Numbered from the stretch's first letter, positions 35,934 to 46,374 are shown. The stretch is 64,000 bases of DNA from an uncultured Cyclobacteriaceae bacterium (GCA_937146645.1 CAKZRQ010000012.1:244777-308776), one strand, 5' to 3'. Numbers and translations are program-made. Notes: generated by a model from the sequence alone, not told the origin.

Positions 35934-36815
35934 ATGATAAAATCAATGACTGGCTATGGAAATGCCGGCTTTGAAGATGAGCAAATCTCCATTAATGTTG
36001 AGGTAAAAACTCTGAACTCTAAATTCCTGGATTTCTCTTTTAGAGCTCCCAGGCAGTTTTCTGATCGAGAGACTGAAGTGCGAAATTTAGTTCAAAACTC
36101 ACTTGAACGAGGTAAGGTGAGTTTAAACCTAGATGTCTCCTCTAAAAGCTCAGGCGAATTACCAGTTCAGATAGACGAAGAGCTTTTTCAGACATATTAC
36201 TCAACCTATAAGACTCTTGCTGAGAGGGTAGGAGATGAGAGCACAGAATTATTTAAAATTGCCTTGCAAAGTCCTAATGTGACCACAAACCTATCTCCCG
36301 ATTCCAGTGATTTGGAATCAGAATGGGACAAAATTCTTGAAGTATTGAAAGAGGCTCTGTCCAAATGCGTTTCGTTTCGAGAAGATGAGGGAAATGCTTT
36401 GGAAGTCAAACTAAGTGAAAATGTGGAGACTATCCGTAGGGGATTGCTGGAGGTGAAATCTCTTGAAGGGGAACGCGTTGAGAAGATAAAAAAGCGAATA
36501 AAAGGGCATTTTGATGAATGGCTGGAAGAGCAGCAATTTGATGCGAACCGATTCGAGCAGGAGCTTATCTATTACTTTGAAAAACTTGACATCACTGAAG
36601 AGATAGTCAGATTAGGAACTCATTTGGATTACTTCCAGAAAACGATGAAAGAGGGAAAAGGCCAAGGAAAAAAACTAGGTTTTATCAGCCAGGAGATGGG
36701 AAGAGAAATAAATACCATAGGCTCCAAGGCTAACGATGCACAACTCCAAAAACATGTGATCCAGATGAAGGATGAACTGGAAAAAATAAAAGAACAGACC
36801 TTGAATGTTCTCTAA
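35934..36815 (+). CDS. YicC/YloC family endoribonuclease
   Basis: 293 residues with the family opening MIKSMTGYGNA, EVKTLNSKFLD (about 24-34) and RAPRQFSDRE, and the closing DUF1732 region with EELIYYFEKLDITEEIVRLGTHLDYF and KKLGFISQEMGREINTIGSKAND. E. coli YicC is a metal-dependent endoribonuclease that takes part in small-RNA decay. Length and both domains are complete. Located 18 bases after the outer-membrane protein gene, so probably the last cistron of a three-gene unit that ends in a strong terminator. Confidence 0.95.
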   Translation: MIKSMTGYGNAGFEDEQISINVEVKTLNSKFLDFSFRAPRQFSDRETEVRNLVQNSLERGKVSLNLDVSSKSSGELPVQIDEELFQTYYSTYKTLAERVGDESTELFKIALQSPNVTTNLSPDSSDLESEWDKILEVLKEALSKCVSFREDEGNALEVKLSENVETIRRGLLEVKSLEGERVEKIKKRIKGHFDEWLEEQQFDANRFEQELIYYFEKLDITEEIVRLGTHLDYFQKTMKEGKGQGKKLGFISQEMGREINTIGSKANDAQLQKHVIQMKDELEKIKEQTLNVL

Positions 36816-36831
36816 AGCGACAAGCACCTGG

Positions 36832-36862
36832 AAAGCCGGAATTGATTCAATTCCGGCTTTTG
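36832..36862 (+). terminator. Rho-independent terminator after yicC-type gene
   Basis: Twelve-base-pair stem AAAGCCGGAATT/AATTCCGGCTTT with a five-base loop and a short T run. Confidence 0.82.
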
Positions 36863-36872
36863 TGTCTTATGA

Positions 36873-37541
36873 CTAGTCAAGTTTAAATCTAATAGGCATC
36901 ACCATCCTTGATCGTACTGATCTTCCATTCAACTTACCCGGATTCCATTTAGGAGAATTTTCAATAACTGAAAGCGCCTCTTTATCACAAGCTGGATCAA
37001 GGGACCTCACAATTTCTGCATCTTGAATAGAGCCATCTAGATTCACTACAAACCTTACAATCACAAGCCCTTCAATGCCCATTCTTCTTGCTTGACTTGG
37101 GTAAGTCATGTTCTTTAATAGGTACTTGTACCAAGCTTCCATTCCCCCTTTAAAAGAAGCCTGTACATCTGTGAAATCCTCTATTTCATCGGCAACCTCA
37201 ATTACTGGTGGAGTGTCTGAAATGTTTACATGTGGAATCGCTTCCTCAGTAGGTAGGTCGATGTCAATTTTATCTAAAGAAATATCTACGATTTTATCAT
37301 CTGGAACAGGTTTGAGTATAACTGGTGGGGATGGGGGAGGAGGAGGTGTTTGAAGAGTTATAGGGACTTCCTCCAAAATCCATTCAGAATTCTCGTTAGG
37401 AATACTCTTCATTTCATAGTTGAATCCTGATTTCCATTCGAAAGCGACTAGGGCTAAGGCCATGCTACACATTAGACTGAATTGGAAAATTGTACTGGAC
37501 CATCTGCGAATACTTGCTTTGTCTTTTTTCTTTAATTCCAT
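36873..37541 (-). CDS. TonB-family energy transducer, copy 1
   Basis: 222 residues. One N-terminal membrane anchor (about 18-38), a Pro-rich spacer with PPPPPSPPVILKP (about 67-79), an acidic segment, then a TonB C-terminal domain (about 140-222) with YPSQARRMGIEGLVIVRFVVNLDGSI and RSRMVMPIRFKLD. It couples the inner-membrane proton gradient, through ExbB/ExbD, to outer-membrane receptors. No exbBD or receptor gene lies in the window. Tandem paralogue of the gene at 37690-38364, 148 bases downstream of it and past a terminator, so separately controlled. Confidence 0.92.
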   Translation of the reverse strand: MELKKKDKASIRRWSSTIFQFSLMCSMALALVAFEWKSGFNYEMKSIPNENSEWILEEVPITLQTPPPPPSPPVILKPVPDDKIVDISLDKIDIDLPTEEAIPHVNISDTPPVIEVADEIEDFTDVQASFKGGMEAWYKYLLKNMTYPSQARRMGIEGLVIVRFVVNLDGSIQDAEIVRSLDPACDKEALSVIENSPKWNPGKLNGRSVRSRMVMPIRFKLD

Positions 37542-37644
37542 GATAGTAAGGTTTAGTAATTTCGAATACTAGAAGCTACCTATTCCTGGACAGAGAATAA
37601 TGGAATTAACCCTATTTAACTAAGTTAAAAGTTGATAAAGAGCA

Positions 37645-37672
37645 TAAAAAAAGGGCCTGAAAATCAGACCCT
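37645..37672 (-). terminator. Terminator between the two tonB genes
   Basis: On the minus strand: AGGGTCTGA, a four-base loop, TCAGGCCCT (one mismatch) and a seven-T run, 18 bases after the stop of the upstream tonB copy. Confidence 0.78.
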
Positions 37673-37689
37673 CAAATATTCTATTTTGA

Positions 37690-38364
37690 TTAGCTCAATT
37701 TGAACCTAATCGGCAATCTCATTCTAGTTCTTACTGGTTTACCTCGTTGCTTACCAGGCTCCCACTTTGGTGCATTTTCAACCACTCGTATCGCTTCATC
37801 GTCGCAGCCTCCACCGATTCCTCTAAGAACATCAACGTCCTGAATGGAACCGTCCGTGTTCACTACGAATACCACGATCACCGTACCTTCTATACCCATT
37901 CGTCTTGCTTGAGTAGGGTATTTCAAATTCTTTCTTAAATATTCATTCCATCCAGACATTCCCCCCGGAGGATTTGGCTGTGTTTCCACCACATCAAAGA
38001 TTTCATCAGCTTTCTCCTCTACTGGAGCTTCAGCAATGACAACTTCTTCAATCACAGTTTCTTCCTGAACATCAACGTCAAAGTTCACTTCAATTTTTTC
38101 TTCGATCTCAACCTCATCAGGAATCTCCTGGATAATTGGCTGCTCTACTGGCGGTGGTGGTGGCGGTGGCTGCTCGGTAATAGGGATATCTAAAAGCTCT
38201 TCGAAATTATCAGTCACCATTCCGAGGTCCTTTAAAGAACCATCGTCGAAGGACTTATATTCGAAGGCAAATAGCGTAGCACCCACAGAAATTGCCAATC
38301 CCAAGTTCAGGAACATTCCCGACTTTTTGGCCAGATCAGCGTTAGGAGTCTTTTTTGCTTCCAT
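37690..38364 (-). CDS. TonB-family energy transducer, copy 2
   Basis: 224 residues. A membrane anchor (about 16-34) is followed by the spacer PPPPPPVEQP (about 67-76), a long acidic Glu/Val-rich stretch (VEIEEKIEVNFDVDVQEETVIEEVV), and a TonB C-terminal domain with YPTQARRMGIEGTVIVVFVVNTDGSI and TRMRLPIRFKLS. The C-terminal domain is very close to copy 1, while the spacers differ. A duplication is evident. Probably serves different ExbBD or receptor sets, or surface signalling; this is inference. Followed by its own terminator. Confidence 0.92.
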   Translation of the reverse strand: MEAKKTPNADLAKKSGMFLNLGLAISVGATLFAFEYKSFDDGSLKDLGMVTDNFEELLDIPITEQPPPPPPPVEQPIIQEIPDEVEIEEKIEVNFDVDVQEETVIEEVVIAEAPVEEKADEIFDVVETQPNPPGGMSGWNEYLRKNLKYPTQARRMGIEGTVIVVFVVNTDGSIQDVDVLRGIGGGCDDEAIRVVENAPKWEPGKQRGKPVRTRMRLPIRFKLS

Positions 38365-38442
38365 GACGAATTTTGGTTGAGTTTACTTTTATACTTTGAA
38401 CTAGACTTACAAGATTAATGATATTTGATCAGTAATCCAATA

Positions 38443-38799
38443 CTATTTGGGCTTGGAGATGTTTAAAAATGTCAAAATCCCAAGACTACCTCCAATGATA
38501 TTGGCGAGTATGTCGTACAGATCAAATGTGCGATTAGGCACTTGAGTTTGAGCAGCCTCCAGAAGAATTCCAAGTAGGAGTCCGAAGATCAAGAAGTTAA
38601 GTCTTCGTCCCTTTGAACTATCCCTAAATATAGGCTCCCTTACTCCAGCCCAGATGAAGCTCAGGACCGCAAAACAAATAACGTGAATTAGCTTGTCCTG
38701 AAGGCTGAAATAGTCCACCTCTGGAAACTGATCTCCTGGTGTCAGCATGGCAAAAAGTAAGACTATCAGCCAGCCTATCCCAAGAACTAATCTCAGCAT
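38443..38799 (-). CDS. VanZ-like membrane protein
   Basis: 118 residues with four hydrophobic helices and the VanZ-family features LTPGDQFP (about 19-26), QDKLIHVICFAVLSFIW (about 34-50), LLLGILLEAAQTQVPNRTFDLYDILANIIGGSLG (about 73-106). VanZ proteins are linked to teicoplanin resistance in enterococci, but most bacterial relatives have no known role. It starts one base after the gcvH stop codon and is therefore coupled to it. No resistance context is present; the name should not be read as a resistance call. Confidence 0.9.
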   Translation of the reverse strand: MLRLVLGIGWLIVLLFAMLTPGDQFPEVDYFSLQDKLIHVICFAVLSFIWAGVREPIFRDSSKGRRLNFLIFGLLLGILLEAAQTQVPNRTFDLYDILANIIGGSLGILTFLNISKPK

Positions 38800-38800
38800 T

Positions 38801-39178
38801 TTATTTACCTACTAATTCAGCGTATTGCTCTGAAGATAATAGGGTGTCCGGAAGATCTCCATCGATCTTTACCTTTATCATCCATCCTGATTCATAAGGA
38901 GAATCATTTACCATTTCTGGACTGTCCTCTAGTTCCTCATTCAGCTCTAGAATTTCGCCGCTTATGGGCATAAATAGATCAGAAACGGTTTTCACGGCTT
39001 CCACAGAGCCAAAAACTTCACCGCTTTCCAAGGTGTCTCCGACTGTTTCTACTTCGAGGTAAACGATATCACCAAGCTCACTTGCGGCGAATTCAGTAAT
39101 TCCAATTGTCGCTACATCACCATCGATGCTGACCCATTCGTGGTCTTCCGTGTACTTTAGATTTTCAGGAAAATTCAT
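38801..39178 (-). CDS. gcvH: Glycine cleavage system H protein
   Basis: Lipoyl carrier that shuttles the aminomethyl group between the P, T and L proteins in glycine breakdown and one-carbon supply. 125 residues, full length, with the lipoylated lysine Lys63 in SVEAVKTVSD and the usual ESGWMIKVKI near the end. The P and T genes are not in the window; gcvH stands instead between sprA and vanZ, an arrangement I recall from other Bacteroidota. Also a possible donor for lipoate transfer to other enzymes. Confidence 0.97.
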   Translation of the reverse strand: MNFPENLKYTEDHEWVSIDGDVATIGITEFAASELGDIVYLEVETVGDTLESGEVFGSVEAVKTVSDLFMPISGEILELNEELEDSPEMVNDSPYESGWMIKVKIDGDLPDTLLSSEQYAELVGK

Positions 39179-39231
39179 GTGTTAATTTTTAAAAGCCTTC
39201 AAAAATAAAAGGATTCCAAATAGGATAAAAT

Positions 39232-42200
39232 CTATTGCGATAAATTAAATCGAACTTGTCCACCAAAGGCAGTAGATGATCTACGGAAGGCTGTAGTGAC
39301 CTTTGGATCATTGATGGTTCGATCAAAATAGAGTGTGACACTTAAGTTTTGGTTGACTATGTAGGTCGCGGTTGGTCGAATCTGAATATTGAGATTTCCA
39401 TTTGTAATGGTACTTCCCTCATCTATTTTTCTTTGAATTTGAGTTGTATTAACGACTTTCGCATCCATCCTCAACGTAAGATCATTCTTCAAAATAGCCT
39501 GTTGACCACGAATTTTGAATGGAACCCTAACACCCGCTTTGGTGTAGCCAATGTTAATTCCGAAGTCTGAGCTTTTTTGCTCTGTGATCTGAGAATTTGA
39601 GAAATTCATTCCTAGATTTCTTTCCCGGTTATATAAAACAGCTACGTTCAACCGATCCTTTGTGAGAACATCAATTCCTATTAATGGGGAGAAACGCTCC
39701 GAAAGAACCACGTCATTCAAGACATAGATTGGGATAAATTGACCTGATTCATTGATTTCATTTGGCAATGGAATATTCTGTAGCGAATTGAAAAGCTCCA
39801 GACCCTGTTGGTATTGTAGCGAATTGCTGAAGTTACTTGCGTCGTAGGTCGAGGTATACCCGTGTTGAATATTAATACTCGTGAATATTTCACTTAGGCC
39901 TTTGAGTCTTGACAAACCTCGATAATCTACTCTCCAGTTTGGTAAAGGAGTTTTAGGGAATGGATTAAGATTAACCTCCTCAGCATCCTGGCCCCGATAA
40001 GCTGCCAGGAACGAAGGAATCAGAACATCCTGACCATTGATACCATACTCACCTCCACTTACCTCTGAATCTAATCGGCCTTTTATTATTGCACGATTTT
40101 CCTCGAATTGATCGAACAGAGGAGAATTGTTATCTGCATCAATCCCAGCAAAAGTAGTACCTATCATTATAGTTGTAATGGAGTAGGAGGATATCCTGTT
40201 TGGACTGATCGACAAATATTCACCTGGATTATCCATTGAGTTTCTAAAGATTTCGCGGTAATCACCACTTTCCCTTTTATCGGCATTTAAGGTAATCCTG
40301 AAGTCTTGGAAGGGCTCTACAATACTTGTAAGGCCTAAATTAGTGGCCCTATTTTGCCTAAAGGGCTGTGTTAATTCAGAACTAGGAGCAATCAGGCCAT
40401 CTTGGGCTAATCTGGTACGAATCGCCGGATCTTGACTACCGAAAAGGAAGGCCAGTCCAGGATTTTGGAAAGCTCGGTCCATACCCAGTAATCCTGTATT
40501 TGGCATGTAGCCTGGAAGGAAAGTTCCTTCTATGACTCCATAGTTGAAATTCAGGTCTTTGACCATCATTAAGAATTTCAACAGCTTATTACTGAACGGT
40601 GTGCCAATCGTATCTTCTGCTGCAACTGATGTCCTACCCGGTATTCCGGGCCGTTTGGGAGCATTTAGCGCTGCCAACTTTTTATTCTTATTGTATAGTT
40701 TTACAAAATCGACTTTTCCGATGAGGCTTTGCTCTCTCGTATTTTGAATGGAGTTACCCAAGGTATCACGTTGACCAATGGCGCCGGTAAGCCATGTATA
40801 GGTAGTATTGTATCGGTAATCTGCTGATATCCAATCTGTCACTGCAGATTTATCAAGTGGTAACTTGTAATTCAATGTGACCTGATGATTGTAATTAGTT
40901 CTACGACCGAACCTCCATGCATTACTTCTTACGGAGTCTTGTTTAGCCTCTGTATCAAGATCTCCTTGTGGCTCATCTACCACAGCAAGGACAGTTCCTG
41001 TATAATCCACCCTTAGTGATCTACTTAAATCCCAATTCAGACTGTAGAATCGATTCATAAAGAAGCTTTTCTGGAAAAGAGGATCAACTCCAGCTGTGCT
41101 CAGCTGATCATTTCGGTATTGAGACCTGAGAAGCCTTCTGTCTATGTCTAACCTTGCCAAAACCTGTGTTGGAGCAAGATTTAAGTTGAACTCCTTGAGG
41201 AATCTTAGATTTGGTGATTCAAGCCATTTACTGTTCTTGAAAGGCTCAAACATCAGAGGTTTCAAGGGATAACTATAAGTAATATTCCCATTGTAGGTCT
41301 TGAACGTATAATCCTGAATTTGTGCATTGGTTTGCTTGACCACACCATAGGAATAGCTAAATGAGAAATTACTAAGATCATAGAAATGGCTCTTAGCTTC
41401 TGGGTTAGTCTTTATCTTTCTGACATTAGCGAAGCTTATATTTTTTCTATTCGTCTGATCCAAAGCTAATTCCCTGTAGGCGTCCCGTTCGGCATCAGTT
41501 TCAAATTTGCCCAAAGCTACTTCAAAGGGAACGTCAGGGTTGAGTGGATCATATTCTGGTCTTGTGGTAGAGTTTGCAACACTGAAATACATGGGAATAC
41601 TTACTCCCAGTGCTTCCGGCAAAAGTTTGTCTACGTCCACGTTGGTGGAAATGTCATATTGGGTGATGGCTTCCCTTGACCTTTGGGAAAGCCGAGTCTC
41701 TAACCCACCGAATCCAATAGAATTATGTCTTACAGAGGCTGAAACGACCGCAACATCTGCAATTTTCGCATTAACGAAAGCATTGGCAGCCCAACCATTG
41801 GACTTAGTGAAACCGGTTACTCTCAATTCATTTGCCCAGATACAAATACTTCTGCTGCCACCGATACCTGTACCAGGATTTCGTACACCAATCATCATTC
41901 CCTGAATTTGGCTTAGTTCAGGTCTTCCGACCACGGTTACATTGTATTGTCTGATTTGCTGAGAGAATGGAAGATTCTGCGGAACCTGATTATTGTCTCG
42001 TTCTACCTTTACACCCACAATTTCCTGAATAGCTATATCGATTTCATTTTCCAGGGGCCATATGGCTCGAGGATCACGAGTACCTTTTGGTGAAATGGTC
42101 AAAGGTACTTCGATTTCGTAGTAGTTATCAGTGTAGTCTGTTCCTAATCTCAGGAAGGCTGTAATCTCACCGTCAATAGCATCCTCGCTATCGGCATGCA

Positions 42201-45200
42201 AGAACATTTTAATCCGCTCAAACTGAACAATATCCTGACTGATATTTCTGAAAACGGCTCTTGCATCTCGGGCGCCTAAATCTTCCACGCAGACTCTCAA
42301 GGATTGCTCATTAAGTCGTCTTTCTACTGTGGAAGTATTGTCTCTATCTCTTTCAATTCCAGGAGGCAAGACATAAGGACTATCTGTTTCACTTCCTTGA
42401 CTATTTTCCTCGATGGACACAACGTCCACAGTTACATTGGAATTATCAGGCTCAGGAATTTCAAAAAATCCTTTTTCAAAAAGGGATTCCTGGAAAACCC
42501 TCCACTGGCTTCCAATCATTCGGAAATTTGCCATCCGTAGAACGACAGGTTGCTCAAAATCAGTCAGGTAAGTTCTGATCCAACGGATAGATTTGAAACC
42601 AGTAATATCTCCTTGCACGCGATCAGGTTGCCTTACAGGAATCCTGAAGAGATACCAATCAATATTATCACCATTTTCGTTGTGAGTGGTTTTATCCACG
42701 ATGTAGTTCTGTCCCACAACAAGATTTCCTGGCTGAAGATCAATTTCGTACTCATAGTAATTTTCGAGTTCGTTGATCGTATTATCCGTGTTCAAATCCT
42801 CATTATCAGGATTATTTGTTCCAGTAGGAGTGTATGGAAGATTTTCATTTTGTTCTACTGGGGTGTTACCCTCCATTCCATTGAACTTTTTGTACCGCTC
42901 AAGAATCTTGATATCCTGATTATCAAAACTTTCATTCAGGTAGTATTCAAATCTATCTGCTGATACATCTGCCAGAATGGTATTTAAAGCATCTGGTGAA
43001 ACGTTAATTCTATCAAGGAATCTTTGTTGGAAATAGTCGGCTTCAAAATCATTTCTCAATCCATCCAGACCAACGTCTTGGTTTATTCTTGACTCTTCCG
43101 AATTATCAAATGCTGGTAATAAGAATTGCTCTCTTGTAATCCTACCCCATTCATTCTCAAGAGTTTCAGATGGGTCACCATCGGCGGGCAGTCCATTTTC
43201 AAAGGAATGACTACCATCCCTCATGATGTCTTCTGCAATATCACCCAAATTAAAGAATAGCTTTCCTCCGGTGGTATTGTTCTCATTGAATATTCCATCC
43301 AGGACCCGACCATTCTCGCCTTCTATGAAAGGATCCATTAGCCAGAATTCTAGGTATTCGATATTGGTTCTGTCAAAATCGACTTCCGTAGTAATGGCAC
43401 GCGTGATGGCTCCATAGTTACTTCTTGGGTCTCGCAAAAGCCCATTAAAGTCGAGATCAGGACTATAATTAAACATCCCTCTTTCCGAAGGGAAATAGGC
43501 CAATTCGAAAAGAGGTTCGGGGGTGATAATCACATCTCTGTCTTGCTGAGGGAAGATTTCCTGTGGAATAACACGCCTCACATAATGGTTTCTTCTATCC
43601 TCACTAGTGATATTGGTCGGTACCCCTGGACCGCTTTCCCGATAGAAAATATTGTCAATATTGTACCAAGCGACTCGGGCTCTTTTATAGGCATAGCCTA
43701 GATTATCCTCTGTCTGGTTACTCTTGTCAAATTTATTCGTTGGTGTGGCCGGCGTCCCCCCTAGCTTCCAGTTCTGGTTCGCTGCACCACCCAAACCAAA
43801 AGGAGTAATCGCAGCTTCAAAATCATCGATATAAGATGCTGGGTCACCATCTACATTATTCGAAGTGCCTGGGATAAGATGTGCAAATTCACCACTTACC
43901 TGCACCACCGAAGTCTCTTTTGTATCAGTAAAAGGAAGAGCATCAGCGAGCTTTGTCAGCCATCGAGATTCATCATTATAATTTGCATCCAAGCCCCAAA
44001 GGCTATTTCTCAATGTTTCACTACCAGTTGCAATTCGGGTTACGTTTGGTCGCTCGTTCAGATAAAGGAAAGTACCTCCAAGGTTGAACTTATCGCTTGC
44101 CAAATAATCCAATCTTGTTCCCAGCAAACTTCGAGTCTGGAAACTCACTAGATCAGCTTTCTCAAAACTAATCGAAACCTGTTTTCCAGACTGGAGGATG
44201 GCATCATTGATGATAACGAGTCTCCCGGAATTATAATCAATCGTGTAATCTACACCTTCCGTTAATGGGATGTTTCCAGCTTGGACTATGACGGATCCAG
44301 GTGAAATATTCAATCCAGGCAATTTGATTTCGCTCGCAGAGCCCGAGGTCAAGCGCCCTTTGATGAAATATTTATTTAATCTAGTAACTAGTTCAGCATC
44401 AGCTTGAGTAGTTCGATAAAGTGTGTCATAGACGAATTTGTCCTTTAGAATAGCTTCACTTGGTAGAAACTCTTTTTCCAGATTGGAGCCAAAAGGCTCC
44501 AAAACGGGGAAGATCAAAAGCCCTCTATTAGATATCATGGTAAGGCCCTCCACGTAGTCAAAGTTTCCATCGGGAGCTGGATCATTTTGAGGGTTTAGAT
44601 TATCTAAACCTGTCAGTCGAATTAGAGGGATATCTTTTACATTCTCACCTTCCAGAAGTGATGGGTTGTCCAAACCAGTTCGGTCATCCCGGTAGATAAC
44701 CTGAAGCTGAAAACCTTCACGCAAAACCTGGCTTCGGTTCAGGTTATAAACGTTCTTCATCATTAAATCCCAAGTTGGAATTCGCGTGTTGATTCTGGCT
44801 GGTCTGAGGAGCTTCATGAAGATTAATTCATCTTCAGGTCTATCCTGGTAATCCTCGGTGAGTTCACCAACCTTATAAACCTGACCATTGTAGGTGTATT
44901 CATAGGAGACTGCTAGAACCTCGTCATTTTGGAGTTTTCGGAATAGGGATAAATAACCCAGCTGGGGGTTAAAGAAGAATTCAGTTTCCTGTAGTTTCCT
45001 CGCTCCATTAATCTGTTCAAAGTCGATACCTTTTCGGATTCCTAAAGTCGCTTCCATAGCCCTGGAACCAGTGTCAAAAGGACGGAATGACGGATTTGAT
45101 GAAATATTTCCGTAGAGACTATTGGCATCGTTACTAGCCGGTGAATTAGGATTTCCAGGTCCAATGTTTGGGTTTGAGGGATTGAATATCACTCGCCCTT

Positions 45201-46362
45201 CACCCAAATCAAGAAAGGCAGCAAAGTTTCTAAGAGTCTCTGTATTGGTGGCCCGATTCATAATATAGACCTCAATTCTGGTCACATTTACCCCAGAGAG
45301 AACTTGAGGTAAACCCCTGAGCCATCGCTCATAATTATCACGGAAGAAGTGAGATAAAAAGAAGTGCCTGTTTTCATCGTATCGGGACGCCTGAATATCG
45401 AAGCTAGCCCCTTGGCCATTTGCATCGATCACTAAGTTATCTCGCCGTCCTCGTTGAGTAGAAGCAACAGCAGTCACATTCAATTTTCCGAACTGCATTT
45501 GGGTTTTAACCCCGAATAAGTTTTGAGCACCTTGAATCAATCGATTCTGAACGGGCATACTCACATTTCCGATCTCAACTTTTTGGAGTATATCCTCCTC
45601 GAATCCGTCGTATTCGAGTTTCAGCTGATTCTGAAAATCAAATGAGTTATTTGAGTCAAAGTTGGCACCGATATTAACCTTCTCTCCCAAGGATCCATTC
45701 ACAGCCATTTGGATCTGTTGATCAAAGTTAAAACCTCCATTTTGCTGCTGACGAATAGGAAGCGTTGGGTTATCAATTCTGCGAAAGATTGCGCCAAAGT
45801 CTAGGTTCACATAGCCTGTGGGTACAATGCTGATGTCGCTACCTCCAAAAATTCGATCGAAGGAAGGACTTACTGTCAAAGGAGGAATGAGTCCTCTACC
45901 TTCTACAGCACTCTCTCCATCTCCACCTCGTGCTCTGGAATTCCAGTAATCTTGCCTGACCTTGTACTCTTGAGTTTTGGAGAATAGCTCAAAATCGTAT
46001 TCCTGTTCATTTCCTACCCGATTACTATCGTATTCATCAATTATGCGATACCGTAGTGTACTATCGATTTCAACAAGAATGTTTTGCCTGGTAAGGGAGT
46101 TGGGTAGAAAAGGAGATCTAGGCCTTAAAAACGGATTTTGATAAGGGAAAAGAGGATTAGTCCTTAAGCTATTCCATAACAAAAAGGAAGGGGAAGACCT
46201 TCTCTGATTCAGAGAATCAATCTTGGAAGGAATGGAATCGGTCTGGGTGTCCTGGGCTTCGGAAGTAGTATAGGCCAGCATGAGCCCAAAGAGGATGAAG
46301 CATTTGAGCCAGATACCAAAAAACCACCTCCTTTTAAAAGTCAGTAACTTCCAAAAGTACAA
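39232..46362 (-). CDS. sprA: T9SS translocon SprA (Sov), outer membrane
   Basis: Giant single-polypeptide outer-membrane barrel through which T9SS cargo passes; needed for gliding and surface proteins in the phylum. 2376 residues, normal for SprA. The signal peptide (KRRWFFGIWLKCFILFGLMLAYTTSEAQ) needs a start at TTG 46362: the ruvA stop lies in frame five codons upstream and there is no ATG before residue 28. Two long SprA_N-type regions (for example YVNLDFGAIFRR near 180 and FNVGG-like strands) and many barrel strands follow, ending in FGGQVRFNLSQ. It comes 12 bases after ruvA and precedes gcvH, so transcription continues through. Start codon choice is the only doubt. Confidence 0.96.
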   Translation of the reverse strand: MYFWKLLTFKRRWFFGIWLKCFILFGLMLAYTTSEAQDTQTDSIPSKIDSLNQRRSSPSFLLWNSLRTNPLFPYQNPFLRPRSPFLPNSLTRQNILVEIDSTLRYRIIDEYDSNRVGNEQEYDFELFSKTQEYKVRQDYWNSRARGGDGESAVEGRGLIPPLTVSPSFDRIFGGSDISIVPTGYVNLDFGAIFRRIDNPTLPIRQQQNGGFNFDQQIQMAVNGSLGEKVNIGANFDSNNSFDFQNQLKLEYDGFEEDILQKVEIGNVSMPVQNRLIQGAQNLFGVKTQMQFGKLNVTAVASTQRGRRDNLVIDANGQGASFDIQASRYDENRHFFLSHFFRDNYERWLRGLPQVLSGVNVTRIEVYIMNRATNTETLRNFAAFLDLGEGRVIFNPSNPNIGPGNPNSPASNDANSLYGNISSNPSFRPFDTGSRAMEATLGIRKGIDFEQINGARKLQETEFFFNPQLGYLSLFRKLQNDEVLAVSYEYTYNGQVYKVGELTEDYQDRPEDELIFMKLLRPARINTRIPTWDLMMKNVYNLNRSQVLREGFQLQVIYRDDRTGLDNPSLLEGENVKDIPLIRLTGLDNLNPQNDPAPDGNFDYVEGLTMISNRGLLIFPVLEPFGSNLEKEFLPSEAILKDKFVYDTLYRTTQADAELVTRLNKYFIKGRLTSGSASEIKLPGLNISPGSVIVQAGNIPLTEGVDYTIDYNSGRLVIINDAILQSGKQVSISFEKADLVSFQTRSLLGTRLDYLASDKFNLGGTFLYLNERPNVTRIATGSETLRNSLWGLDANYNDESRWLTKLADALPFTDTKETSVVQVSGEFAHLIPGTSNNVDGDPASYIDDFEAAITPFGLGGAANQNWKLGGTPATPTNKFDKSNQTEDNLGYAYKRARVAWYNIDNIFYRESGPGVPTNITSEDRRNHYVRRVIPQEIFPQQDRDVIITPEPLFELAYFPSERGMFNYSPDLDFNGLLRDPRSNYGAITRAITTEVDFDRTNIEYLEFWLMDPFIEGENGRVLDGIFNENNTTGGKLFFNLGDIAEDIMRDGSHSFENGLPADGDPSETLENEWGRITREQFLLPAFDNSEESRINQDVGLDGLRNDFEADYFQQRFLDRINVSPDALNTILADVSADRFEYYLNESFDNQDIKILERYKKFNGMEGNTPVEQNENLPYTPTGTNNPDNEDLNTDNTINELENYYEYEIDLQPGNLVVGQNYIVDKTTHNENGDNIDWYLFRIPVRQPDRVQGDITGFKSIRWIRTYLTDFEQPVVLRMANFRMIGSQWRVFQESLFEKGFFEIPEPDNSNVTVDVVSIEENSQGSETDSPYVLPPGIERDRDNTSTVERRLNEQSLRVCVEDLGARDARAVFRNISQDIVQFERIKMFLHADSEDAIDGEITAFLRLGTDYTDNYYEIEVPLTISPKGTRDPRAIWPLENEIDIAIQEIVGVKVERDNNQVPQNLPFSQQIRQYNVTVVGRPELSQIQGMMIGVRNPGTGIGGSRSICIWANELRVTGFTKSNGWAANAFVNAKIADVAVVSASVRHNSIGFGGLETRLSQRSREAITQYDISTNVDVDKLLPEALGVSIPMYFSVANSTTRPEYDPLNPDVPFEVALGKFETDAERDAYRELALDQTNRKNISFANVRKIKTNPEAKSHFYDLSNFSFSYSYGVVKQTNAQIQDYTFKTYNGNITYSYPLKPLMFEPFKNSKWLESPNLRFLKEFNLNLAPTQVLARLDIDRRLLRSQYRNDQLSTAGVDPLFQKSFFMNRFYSLNWDLSRSLRVDYTGTVLAVVDEPQGDLDTEAKQDSVRSNAWRFGRRTNYNHQVTLNYKLPLDKSAVTDWISADYRYNTTYTWLTGAIGQRDTLGNSIQNTREQSLIGKVDFVKLYNKNKKLAALNAPKRPGIPGRTSVAAEDTIGTPFSNKLLKFLMMVKDLNFNYGVIEGTFLPGYMPNTGLLGMDRAFQNPGLAFLFGSQDPAIRTRLAQDGLIAPSSELTQPFRQNRATNLGLTSIVEPFQDFRITLNADKRESGDYREIFRNSMDNPGEYLSISPNRISSYSITTIMIGTTFAGIDADNNSPLFDQFEENRAIIKGRLDSEVSGGEYGINGQDVLIPSFLAAYRGQDAEEVNLNPFPKTPLPNWRVDYRGLSRLKGLSEIFTSINIQHGYTSTYDASNFSNSLQYQQGLELFNSLQNIPLPNEINESGQFIPIYVLNDVVLSERFSPLIGIDVLTKDRLNVAVLYNRERNLGMNFSNSQITEQKSSDFGINIGYTKAGVRVPFKIRGQQAILKNDLTLRMDAKVVNTTQIQRKIDEGSTITNGNLNIQIRPTATYIVNQNLSVTLYFDRTINDPKVTTAFRRSSTAFGGQVRFNLSQ

Positions 46363-46374
46363 TGCAACTTTAAG

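Noticed and set aside
36873..38364. TonB pair as part of a SusCD glycan locus
   Set aside because: No SusC/SusD, glycoside hydrolase or sigma/anti-sigma gene is present in the window.
38443..38799. VanZ-like gene as an antibiotic-resistance gene
   Set aside because: No other van genes nearby; VanZ-like proteins are widespread and mostly unrelated to resistance.
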